Origin: Dioscorea cayenensis subsp. rotundata
Lineage: Eukaryota; Streptophyta; Magnoliopsida; Dioscoreales; Dioscoreaceae
Assembly (NCBI RefSeq): GCF_009730915.1
Contig: NC_052480.1
Location: 1 to 64,000 of the forward strand
Direction of reading: 5' to 3'
DNA: 64,000 nucleotides
Both the position numbers and the translations under genes were made by a program. This document shows, one piece after another, positions 12,345 to 22,711 of this stretch. Under the pieces are notes generated by a model. That model had not been told where the DNA came from. It searched no databases and saw only the letters and a list, made by a program, of their open reading frames with translations. Each line of letters starts with the position of its first letter. Positions within the stretch are counted from its first letter, which is position 1.

Positions 12345-12438
12345 ACCGACTTACTAGTGGTTGGACAACGATGGTTCATTGAGAAACCAGATCCCGAGGC
12401 GTAAAAATGGTGGATTAAACATCTACGTGGTGGTCGGC
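12345..12438. promoter_or_regulatory. DRE/CRT and ABRE-like sites upstream of the HSFA3-like gene
   Basis: ACCGAC (12345-12350, plus strand) sits just upstream of the TATA box. Further out, ACGTGG (12425-12430) and GTCGGC (12433-12438, GCCGAC on the minus strand) lie side by side. RCCGAC is the DREB binding core, and DREB2 proteins are known direct activators of HSFA3 in Arabidopsis, so the arrangement fits the gene assignment. Binding here is inferred. Confidence 0.55.
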
Positions 12439-14636
12439 TGCATCAGGTACAATGATATGAACGCAGAACACGAAAATGAGCCAATCAGTTGGGCCTGAAT
12501 AGTATAAAGCTGTTGGGTCCCTCATTACGAATACGCGGGAACGTGACGAGAGCTAACAGCTAAGGCGTTGATGGATGGAGTAACCATTAACCAATGAGAA
12601 GCAGATATTTCGTGAACTTTTTATATTTATTGCGTCGATAATCCCAAGAATCTCTTGGCAGCGAAGGAAGCTCCTCCGGCACAAGTGGACCTCCGCGGAC
12701 GAAGGGTGTCGGATACTTGTGCTCGTGCGCCTCTAAATTTATCTGCATTTTTTTCATAAAAATTAAGTTTTTGTTATATAATACAATTCTTTTTAAGTTG
12801 AGCAAACTATTCATTTTATGCCTCCGGAAGGCGTGGGACAGCCTGGGATTTTTTGATACTACTACATTCAATATGTTTTAAATCTTAGAACAATTAAAAT
12901 TTTCATATAATACATATAATTTTTATATATAGTGAGATCAATATTATTACACTAAAGATTTTATAATAAATCCACTCATATTTTATTTGATGTTATTTAA
13001 CTTTATATTTCTCAATATATATCATAAAATGGGCAGTAGATGAATGACAAAGGGACATATGGTTGGTATGAATAATTTATTACAAGTACAAATATTAATT
13101 ATACCAAAAGTGCTGCGATCCAAACATTGTGGCAGCATTCTCATTCAAATCAAAACCTCAGGAACTTTAAATGATAATTGTATAAACTCGAACACCAAAA
13201 AGAAATGTTGGAACGGATGATCCATCACATTCATGCGGAACATTAATGGTACATGGTCAGTCATGCCGGTCTGACATAGTGCTATATGCTGCATCTACAG
13301 GGGGCCTCTGTTTGTGTCAAATCAATTAAGGAGATGAGCCAAAGCTTAATAAGCTATTATTGTCTAGAAACACTTGGGGTAAATTTTTTAGTAGGTCACT
13401 AAACTTTGGTTTATTTTCACTTTGATCACCGAATTTCAATTTGTATCAATTTGGTCACTTAACTTTAATTTAATTTCAACCGACAATAATTCAAGAATTT
13501 CAACCCCTAATTGATTACATGGTTGTCTAAAAATCTAAATCAGTGTTCCTCATGACACATTATTAAGTCTATTAGAGATGTCCATGTCATCGAAAAACAG
13601 CTACATCATTCATTTAGAGGTCGAAATCCCTTGATTTACAACCTAATAAAATTAAATTAAAATTGAGTGATCAAATTGATACAAATTGAAGTTCAGTGAT
13701 CAAAGTGAAAATGAACCAAAGTTTAGTGACATACTCAAAAATTTATCCAAGACAGTTGCTTGCTTTAACTTTCATTGTGGCCAAGCTGCTTTTAGTTTGG
13801 ATAATAAATTTATGTCCAAAAAAAGAAAAATAAATGTTTGGATGGATTATGACATTTTTTTTATTATTATTTTTCCTGTTCCATACTTTGTTCCTCTCAT
13901 TAAATATATCTCATGCGTTGGTTTGTTTACTTTTATTTAAAAAAAATATATATTTTTTTATAAGTGCCTTATGAGTTATGACAATGAATGGATGGGTCTG
14001 GCATGAGAATGAGATCTACCATCAAGCAATTGAGACGAATTTCTCCAGTGGTCGCGATGGATCAAACTAATTTCAACCGTCTTTTCCTACAGGGTTCGGG
14101 TTAGCCGAAACCAGAACACGTGTTCGACGTTTCTCAGGCGCATCCTTTTTGTCGAATCAAAACTCACCACGTTTCCGAAATCACGCATAAGCATGAAACT
14201 AACGAAAGTTACGCAAAGGGCAAGGAAAGCCAAAAGAGAGAGAGGAAAAAAAAAAGGCTCTTTTTATTAAATTTTTATTTTTAACAAAAAAGAAAAAAAA
14301 GAGAGAAAAGTTCGAGTAAACTAAGAAACAAAACCAGGTGTGTGTCCTTTGCGTTCATCCCCCTTCTCTTCCTCTTTGTTTCGTTTCTCTTCTTCAGCGT
14401 ATCTCCTCCACCCTACAATACCACTCGGGGGGTTTTTTATTATTATTATTATTATTATTATTCTTTTTCACATTTTAGCCTGCAAATTTTCAATATTTGA
14501 AACTAGCCCCCACCCCACCGCCCGGTTGAAACCAAAAGGGGGAAATCAGTGGCAGTTTGGATGGCGGGTGGCTGAGGCAAACCGAGCTCGAGTTAGCTAC
14601 AAAGGCTCTTGTTCTCTCTCTCTCCCTGGCTCGCTA
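12439..14636. other. Intergenic spacer
   Basis: Contains the palindromic MITE at 13376-13749 and a (TTA)n run (about 14437-14462) in the leader of the next gene. Nothing else is recognised. Confidence 0.55.
13376..13749. mobile_element. MITE with ~100-bp terminal inverted repeats (copy 1)
   Basis: The left end (GGGTAAATTTTTTAGTAGG...) and the right end read in reverse (GGATAAATTTTTGAGTATG...) match for about 100 bases, including GTCACTAAACTTTGG and TTTTCACTTTGATCAC. A related element lies at 35355-35748. Long inverted repeats suggest a Mutator-like MITE; the target duplication is not clear, so the superfamily is open. Confidence 0.8.
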
Positions 14637-15384
14637 ATGGCGTCCAAAGCCCAAGCCGCTTTGGCTAAGATCATCGCCATCATATCCACCGTCGTCACTC
14701 CTTCTCAACTAGACTCTGGCGCGGATCCCGATGCCCCACTTCCCAGCCGCAACCGAGGACTGGGTTTTGATCTTAACCTCAGGCTCCGCTCATGCCCCGA
14801 AGACGATGACGACGACGACGACGACGACTTCCGATCCGCCAAAGATGGCGGTGGTTATGGTGTTACGTGCGACGACTCAGCGCCGGCGGAGTCTGCTGTC
14901 GTTTCGAGCTCTGAGAAGAAGGGTTCGATCTCACTCAACGAGTCCGAAGCTGGAGATGCTTTGACGGTGGAGAAGAGCTCGCAGGGCGAATGCGACCCCG
15001 ATGAGGCGGAGGGTGAGACTCGTAAAGCAATGGAGGGAAGAGCCAAGGAATATTCCGAGATTACGAATATTCCTGCGGAGCCGGAGGAGCAACCGTACCG
15101 AAGGGAGGAAGGCTATCTCGACCTGCTTCTGGAGGCTGTTCGACATGTCTCGGCCGGGGTTCATACTGATGAGCCGGATGAGAAGGAGACCGAAACCAGC
15201 AAGAGCTCAAAGCGTAGAGGGCCGTGCTGCACGGCGCTGGAGCTTTACGAGGATTGCGGCCCCGTTGTGCGATCGAAGCGGGGGGAGGAATCAAGTACTG
15301 CCGTCGAGGTATCGAGACTCGATCCTGGAGCCATGGCGGAAGATGCCCACCATCACTCGGTGTGGCAGGGCGGCCAAACCATGA
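14637..15384 (+). CDS. EAR-motif protein of unknown function, with one reading-frame slip
   Basis: Family not recognised by name. From the ATG at 14637 (MASKAQAALAKI) it has an EAR-type repression motif FDLNLRL at residues 44-50 (LxLxL core at 46-50), an Asp run of about nine, a long acidic Ser/Glu region, GYLDLLLEAV near 159, and a basic C-terminus. The C-terminal text VVRSKRG is followed in the next frame by RNQVLPSRYRDSILEPWRK, which reads like the natural continuation. The switch falls in a G6 run at 15280-15285; one G fewer gives a 248-aa protein stopping at 15384, whereas the uncorrected frame stops at 15392. The open frame upstream to 14340 is a microsatellite-bearing leader and was not used as start. 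EAR motifs recruit TOPLESS-type corepressors, so a nuclear role in repression is a guess. Confidence 0.7.
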
Positions 15385-18300
15385 ACCGGTGAACCTCTGC
15401 GGTAAGGTTACCTTTCCTTCTAGGTTGCCTTTAAACGCTTGGGCAACAATTTGGTTCTTTCTAATTCTGTGTAGCGCGCATAAATTATTAAAAATAATAA
15501 TAATTTACCATTTGCTTAGTTTGTCCGTCCTTTTTCTTTGCACTTTATATATATATATATATATTATTTAGAAATATATTAGATAGGAATAGGATGGAAG
15601 AAATTAAGATCAGCGTGCAGGAGAGAATAGACGGCTTGGCTTGGCTTCTTAAATGTTTTGAGGGGAATTGGTTTGCTACTCATTGTCATAATTAACCTCA
15701 TGTAATTGATGTGTTCTGACCAGATTGAGAAATTAGTTTTTATGTAGCAATTAGTTTGGATATTTGATGATTAATTTGTTCATTTGTTCTTAGCTTTTCA
15801 TATTTGAACTTCACTGTTAGTTAGCTTAATACTTGAATGTTTTTTTTTATTATTATTATGTGTATGATGGATTCCTTTACGAGTGGAGTTGGGGGCAGCT
15901 GGCCTCTAATTTATAATTGAGCAGATAATGAACTCAGATTTTGAGTTTGGCCAGCCTGATGTACTGTTGAGTTTGACTGCTGTCTAACTTTGAGTTGCTA
16001 GCAATCAGTTCTTATTACATGCCTCCTGCTATTATATATATATATTAATATATATAAGAGATGTTTATTAATTTCACTCTAGTTAGGTACTTAGATTAGG
16101 TGGGATAAGCGAGAAATTCTCCAGCTGCAGCGTCACTTGCTTTTTGTTGCAGTTGTCGTACCTGGTCATCCTTAATGATAATCTACTGTATTATGTGAGT
16201 CCCCGGGGGAATACAAATTTGGAGACCAGCTTAACCTGAAGAGCAACTGAATCATATATGGAACATCAAATCCAAATGCAATGGTTGGGCCAAGTAGTCA
16301 GCTCCTTGAATTTGGGTTTGCAAAGCTTTTTGCTGCTCAAGTTACTCATTATATGTTTGCTTTTGGATGCACATGACATGCATCTAGCAGCCATGATCTG
16401 GTGCGGTGGTACATGCTTGGTCGTGTAAGTAAAGTTTTTCTTTGACTCAGACTAGTATCGGATAATTTGGATGCTTCTTTGGAATGTAGACCAGACCACC
16501 ATGCATATATACCCGTGAATAATACCAACTTATCATAATAATAGTCAATCGGCGTGCTTCTAATTTGGAACTTCATTCTTGTGTTGTTATTCAGAGAAAT
16601 CTTGGTTGCCGTCAATTCGTCCCTGAATTTAAAAAATAAAAAAATAAAAAATTATGCATATTAAGAGAGAAGGTCCAAGACATCAAAGTGTTATTTATAA
16701 TGAGAAGATTACAATGCTGTGTGGTATTTGGATAAGGTCCATCGCATGCGCTGGCTCTTTCCATTTTAACTCTAAATAGCCGGACATAAGACAACCCAGC
16801 AAACCACATCATGCAAGAAGACTCTTATCCTTGGATTTTGCTTCTTCTGGTTCTCTTGTCCCTTGTTTGAAAACCATATCGGACAATATATATATATCTA
16901 CTGAACTTTAATTGCACAAATGATAATATATATATATATATATTGGACCCTAGTGTAGTTATGATAACAATTTTCATATATATATATACGTCTGACTCTG
17001 CAATATGAGAATATTGAAAGGAATTAAAGACCCTGTGTTTAATTCCTATCTGAAATAAATTTAAGTTCCACATACATTTGTGCAGATTCAATCATACATG
17101 TATATATAAACACAGTCAGGTCAGGAAGTTCCCCAGCTCATTTTCATCTTCAAGATGAGTGGTTAGTATCTATGCATTTGAAAATAACATACAATCCAAT
17201 GAAGTCGGTGGTTGAGAAGTCTATATAACTGATTAGCTAGTGATAGAAACCACACTCTCCAAATGGATTGAATTCCTCATTTGTAATGCCGTAAGTTATA
17301 ATTCTCAATCTGAAAAGAGGAACAAGGAAAAAGAGCAACAGTCATGAAAGATATGCTGATATTCTAAGTAAATCTCTTAATCACTGTAGGATGTGACTAG
17401 ATTAGACGACTCAATAGCGAGTGTTCAGCATATACCTACTATTATACTAATTTGGAGACACCTGCTTCACGTAATATATACTGAGACTCTGGACCACAGT
17501 AAACAAGCCACGAGGACATTGATACAGGCCCATCTCTATGCATAACAGGCTTAACAGCACATGCATAAGTTTTATCAAATCAATTGTTTCAGAGAGAGAG
17601 AGACAGACAGACACAGACACAGACACACAGAGAGAGAGAGAAAAGGAGACTTTTATTTTTTATTTTTTTATTGCATATACACTCTCATGTGCATTTGGAA
17701 AAAAGTAGCATATGATTTATACTTTAAAGTCCTATTTGCGTGCAGTATCATTTTATTTTCCAGAATATTCTCCACCAGAGAGTATCACCAATAAAGAACA
17801 TACAACTCTCTCCATGACACCAAATAACACAATCTCATTCACCAATTTTCCTTGCAGAGAAGTTCTTCAGATTTTAGTACAGTGTCATGCTCTAGACATC
17901 TAGCTTGTCTAAAGAGATCACGGCATGGGTTGAACAAGATGAAGTTGTACCTTGATGACTTAAAAGCAGGCTTTATAACCTTTAGTAAAAACTATATAAC
18001 AAAAGTCAAAATTCATATGCTGGAAAGAAGAGGAAAAAAAAAGAAAGATGGTTGCTGGTTAGTGGATCCTAAATCCGTTAATTGTATTTATATGTATGCC
18101 GACATAGCCATGGATTGTTTTAAAAACTATCCATATGAATCACGAATGGATGCATATTAATTTGGTGGCCGAATACTAACCAACCAACCAACCAACCAGG
18201 AGTATTTCTGAGAGAGGGATGGGTGCATGGTTATCCATTATCAGAACTGTAGCACATAGTTTGTATTATAATAGCTTATGAGAGATCCTGTCAGGATTCA

Positions 18301-19946
18301 AAAAGTCAAAACAACTCATTAAAACGACATTGGTTGACTTTTGATCCTAGTGGCAAATGTCGTTCCCACCAGCCGAAATTTATCTTCTTTTTTTTTTTCT
18401 TCTTTTTCCTTTTTTCTTTTTTAGGCGGTCAACACAATTAAGTTAGTAATAAATGTTTGTGCCTATGGATGACTAAAAGAGAAAGTCATAAAGAGCCTTA
18501 TTAAGGATGGCCCCCTTAAAGATTATACATCAATGTTTGGTAGTATATGGACGAATGAAGATAGAGAACCGATTCAAAAAATAATGTGATGGTGGATTTG
18601 GCATAAACCATTAGAACTTAGTAGTCAATCTGACTCTTTAATACTTGGTATTCAAGTCAACTATATAGCTAGGGTCACCTAGCAACTTGTCTTTTTAAGT
18701 GCTAGCTGGAGAATAACTCTATAACATTATCCATTTGATTCGCCAAGCTATCAAATAAAGAATAAGGAATTATTAATTCAAGACAGGGAAACATGATTAA
18801 GTAAAATAACCAATTAGCAACATAAGAGTAACACGTTGTTTATTGGAGCTACAATAGTATTGGAAAGAGGCATTCTGTGTATCATATTAAGTTTTTTTTA
18901 TTAAAATAGATAAATTAATCATATTTTTTTTTTTAAAAAAAAACAAATACATTAAAAAAAGCAAATAACAAAGAAAAACAACTAGAGTTTTCTCACTAGC
19001 TGCAGGGAGACACTCGAAACATCGTATTATGTTTAATAAATACAAACTACGTACCATCATTTGCACAGTGGTAAAAGTGCCTTAACAGCGATATTTATAA
19101 GCAGATGGGCCATGCATCAGATTACCTCATGCATGACATCCATTCTGATGATTTCTAGCGGAGAGGCGATGCACAGACTCCCAACAGTTACAACCTACAA
19201 CCAAACTTCTGAAAGTCAAACCATCAAACTTCCTTTCGGTAAACAATTAATAAATATTGCCTGATCCCACATGATCATCCACTGCGAAATTTACATTATA
19301 AATTAGTATAAATTATTCCTACAAAGGAAAGCATCTAGAAGTAATTAATCACTCTGCATGCCTAGACTTAACTATCTGATAAACAAGTCCCCTCAAAAAT
19401 AAGTACACAGAGAGAGAGAGAGAGAGAGAGAGGTTCTTCTTCAGTGGTGGAAAACAAGAGGCAAGCCTTAATTGGCCAGAAAGGAGTTAGTGCGGTCTCA
19501 GCAGACTTTTCTACTTTTTTTTATCTCACATTTCCCTTTTAAAGCTTGGTTCCAGGCCATGCATCGATCGTCTAAACCTCACAGTCACAGCCATTCTTGA
19601 TTTTGCTTTCCTATGCTTTTGTTTTATATTCTTTGAGAGAGACAACCATATATCCTTGACATATTCGCAGACAAGCAGTCCACAACGCAGCGCAAGGATT
19701 CTATGATTTCTATCTCAATTATCCTTTATATTATAAAAGAGCATAAACCAACAATCAGTAGGTTTTGTGTTTTTCATCTCTGTTCATCCCAATAAAATAA
19801 AATCAAAAGCACACACAAAATACTATAGATTTTTGTTCCGGACGTTTCATTCAAATATGCCGGCTGACCTTTTTCCTTCATACCCTCTTTGATAAACAAA
19901 GTTGTTGTCTTTAATTTTGTTAAGAGTATACGTGAAATCCTGCAGG
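15385..19946. other. Intergenic spacer of 4.5 kb
   Basis: AT-rich, with (TA)n runs (about 15546-15563, 16034-16044, 16926-16942), an AG/AC-rich run (17591-17640), (CCAA)n at 18179-18198 and (GA)n at 19410-19432. Small open frames here show no recognisable features. Confidence 0.55.
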
Positions 19947-21437
19947 ATGAGTGCGAAGATAAAGCTTCCCAAACTTCTCAATCTTCTACTACTCTACATA
20001 ATACATACAACTTCATGGACTGCTGCAGCAGCTGCAACCTCATCCTTCTCACAACTCCAGTTAATCAATAGAGGCTTCAGTGCAACCCCAAGCCAGTCTC
20101 CATTCCAACCAATTCTAAATGAGCCCAGCGGTGTTTTCTCTCTGGGTTTCCTCAAAGTAGGCTCCAGCCAGCTTGACCTTGCAGTCATCCACCTTCCATC
20201 CCGGCAGCCAGTATGGCGTGCTATTCCGGCTAGTCCGGGAAGCTGGGACAACTCCGTCACCTTCTCCTTTAATGGCAGTTTGGTACTGTCGGATTCCGGA
20301 AAGGGTGTGCTCTGGTCAACTGGTTCTGTGGATGGTGACACACTTGTCCTCCTCAATTCCTCCAACCTCCAAATCCAGAAGGCCGGAGAGCCAGCAGCAT
20401 CAGTCCTCTGGCAAAGTTTTGACTTTCCATCGGACACCATCATGCAAGGCCAGAATTTCACCTCCAAAGCTGCTCTGTTTTCAAATAACCAAAAGTTCTC
20501 CATGAGCCTTGGCTTTGACTACCTAGCCCTTTACATGGAGTTCCCTGGAGTGGCCGCGCCTATGTATTGGAAGCGCACAGCACTCCAGGCCAAGGCGCTG
20601 GATCATCCAGGGAAGGGACCGATCTATGCGAGGGTCGACCCCACTGGCTTCCTGGGCTTGTACCAGACCGAAGCGGTTCCTGTGGACGTGATCTCCTTTG
20701 ATACATTCAACAGAGGAATACCTGACCTCCGGCGCCTGACGCTGGAGTCAGACGGCAACCTCAAAGCATATTACTGGAATGGTTCATCTTGGGTTTTGGA
20801 TTTTAAAGCCATCCCCGACTCCGAGGCTTGTCAACTCCTCAGTGCTTGCGGCGCATACGGGCTATGCCGTTTAGAGGAGCCCATGTGTGCGTGCCTGGAT
20901 AATACTACGGCAATTTGTCCCCCCGCAGACTCAGGCAATCTTTGCAGCAGCGGCAGTATCAGTAGTGTGGGAGGAGATGACTACACGGTTTTCAGAACGA
21001 AAGGCGTCGAATTGCCGAACAAGGAGTTGGCAGGCTATCAAAAAATGGGATCTTTGGAAGATTGCGAGCAGTCCTGTGAGAGGAACTGCAGCTGCTGGGG
21101 TGCAGTGTATAACAACGTCTCCGGCTTTTGCTATTCAATTGATTATCCGATCCAGACACTGGTGGAGGCTGGGAATGTGCAGAAGACGGGGTATTTCAAG
21201 GTGAGGACGAGAGCCAGCAGCAACAGCAAGAGCAAGGCAGGGATGGTAGTGCTACTTACTGTTGGGGTTTTGGTCTTCTTGGCAGCCGCTGGTTTTGGGG
21301 CTTACAGGGTGTGGAACCAAATTAGGAGGAGAAGCCAGGATGGGCTGGATGAGTCTACAGTGGAGTGGCCCTATAAGGATCTCAAGTCCGGCTCCTCCTT
21401 TCGCTCCATCGAACTGTCTGAATCTTTCAGGAAGTGA
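19947..21437 (+). CDS. PAN domain and bulb-lectin-like membrane protein (At5g03700-like)
   Basis: A 496-aa type I membrane protein with the extracellular layout of S-domain receptor kinases but no kinase. The start at 19947 (MSAKIKLPKLLNLLLLY) gives a good signal peptide; an in-frame codon upstream would spoil it. B-lectin-like segments span roughly residues 35-165 (GVFSLGFLKVGS, VLWQSFDFPSDT). An S-locus-like region follows, then a PAN/apple domain about 345-425 with clustered Cys (EDCEQSCERNCSCWGAVY). A transmembrane helix lies near 438-462 (MVVLLTVGVLVFLAAAGFGA), and a short basic then Ser-rich cytoplasmic tail ends the protein. The gene is intronless and intact. It could be a decoy or co-receptor for S-domain signalling; this is inference. 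Confidence 0.88.
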   Translation: MSAKIKLPKLLNLLLLYIIHTTSWTAAAAATSSFSQLQLINRGFSATPSQSPFQPILNEPSGVFSLGFLKVGSSQLDLAVIHLPSRQPVWRAIPASPGSWDNSVTFSFNGSLVLSDSGKGVLWSTGSVDGDTLVLLNSSNLQIQKAGEPAASVLWQSFDFPSDTIMQGQNFTSKAALFSNNQKFSMSLGFDYLALYMEFPGVAAPMYWKRTALQAKALDHPGKGPIYARVDPTGFLGLYQTEAVPVDVISFDTFNRGIPDLRRLTLESDGNLKAYYWNGSSWVLDFKAIPDSEACQLLSACGAYGLCRLEEPMCACLDNTTAICPPADSGNLCSSGSISSVGGDDYTVFRTKGVELPNKELAGYQKMGSLEDCEQSCERNCSCWGAVYNNVSGFCYSIDYPIQTLVEAGNVQKTGYFKVRTRASSNSKSKAGMVVLLTVGVLVFLAAAGFGAYRVWNQIRRRSQDGLDESTVEWPYKDLKSGSSFRSIELSESFRK

Positions 21438-21983
21438 TAAGGGGAAAGTAGACATCAACAAGCTTTCAACCGGAGCCAATCCATGCCACGAATACATGTG
21501 ATCGATCAGGGTCTCGCCATTATGATGAGATATGGCAGCTGCTGAGAATTTGCTGAGAATTTGTGTTCATGTACTCCAGAAATCTAATTCTTCTATATCA
21601 AAAACAGTTACTTCCTTCATAGTTCATCCCTTTCACTATGTGTTCCAATCCTACTATTCAGTTCAGTCGCCATGAATTAAAAAAAGCACAATTTTGGGAG
21701 ATCCAATACAGGAGAAACATGTGAACAATACCATTGTAATCAATCATAAATTCCTTTTTAATGCAATTGGGTTCTTAATTAGAAGAGAAAAAGGGCACAA
21801 TAGAATGTATAATTCCTTCTTCTTTCATTTCCATAGAAAGCATCCGATCTACATATACACGAATCACTAACACCACATTCAATAGAATTACACAGATGAA
21901 AGTTATCCAAAAGAGGGAATTCGTGACTAAAAATGTTTGAAAAAAGAAAGGTTTCTTTTTTTTATTTCTTTTTTGCCTTTGCG
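21438..21983. other. Spacer between convergent genes
   Basis: Contains the 3' flanks of the PAN-domain gene (+) and of the small plastid protein gene (-). No further feature is seen. Confidence 0.6.
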
Positions 21984-22403
21984 TCAGAGGAGGGTGATCA
22001 GAATGAAGAGAAGCAGAGCAGCGATGAAGGAGTACTTAAGAGCAGCGAGCAAGATGGCTACTGAGATAAAGAAGAGCTGCCAGAGGACCTGGACGCTGGC
22101 CCAAGCGAGCACACCCGTCAATCCGACGGCCAGGATGTTATCGGGATCCGGGTCTAGGAGGTCCCTCCACCTGAGCTTGAATCCAGGTCGGCGTTCCCCC
22201 TTGTTTAGATCTTCTCCTCCGCCCTCGCCTCGCCCATTCCGCCCATTCCCATCAGCGAATGCCATCACTCGCACTTTCAGATGACTTCTAGGGTTTCCGT
22301 TTCGGATGGAAAGGCGGCATCGTAGATTGCGATGATATGTGGCGGAAAGCCTTGCTGAAGCTGAAGCGAGAGGAGGCTGAACGGCGGGGAGAGCGGCAGC
22401 CAT
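21984..22403 (-). CDS. Small plastid-targeted membrane protein, plant-conserved, function unknown
   Basis: 139 aa, single exon, ATG at 22403. Residues 1 to about 45 are rich in Ala, Ser and Arg without acidic residues (MAAALPAVQPPLASASARLS), typical of a chloroplast transit peptide. A Gly/Asn-rich linker follows, then KLRWRDLLDPDPDNILAVGL, and two or three hydrophobic segments to the C-terminus (WQLFFISVAILLAALKYSF, IAALLLFILITLL). The DLLDPDPDNILA block with the closing hydrophobic end looks strongly conserved, but I cannot name a function. It is divergent from the CA1P phosphatase gene with about 310 nt between the two ATGs, so the two plastid genes may share a promoter. Confidence 0.8.
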   Translation of the reverse strand: MAAALPAVQPPLASASARLSATYHRNLRCRLSIRNGNPRSHLKVRVMAFADGNGRNGRGEGGGEDLNKGERRPGFKLRWRDLLDPDPDNILAVGLTGVLAWASVQVLWQLFFISVAILLAALKYSFIAALLLFILITLL

Positions 22404-22711
22404 TCACAGCCTTCTTCGAGGATAGCATCAGGCCAAGAAACGATTTTTGGCGTTTTTACAGGTTCGTCAAAACGACACTAGTACTCAGTTTTGTTTGATC
22501 TCGAGGCATTCTGAACGGTGATATTGACGAAACGATAGAGGATAGTATGAGTAATCTCTCGACACGTGGCATCGTCTTGCCGTGAAGTTGTTAATACTCT
22601 TAAGCCATACACATACATTATACAAAGGAAAATATCGAGATATATATATATATATATGGATCGTATGATTCTGCTGGCTCTCTCATCATGTTCAATTGAT
22701 TGCGTTGCAAA
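22404..22711. promoter_or_regulatory. Shared divergent promoter region
   Basis: The only sequence between the ATGs of the plastid membrane protein (-) and the CA1P phosphatase (+). It includes a (TA)n run at about 22639-22658 and ACACGTGGC at 22562-22570, a G-box/ABRE-like core. Bidirectional activity is inferred from spacing. Confidence 0.5.

Noticed and set aside
14340-14636. Upstream extension of the EAR protein frame
   Set aside because: Includes a (TTA)n tract coding for an Ile run and looks like a 5' leader; the ATG at 14637 starts the conserved-looking part.
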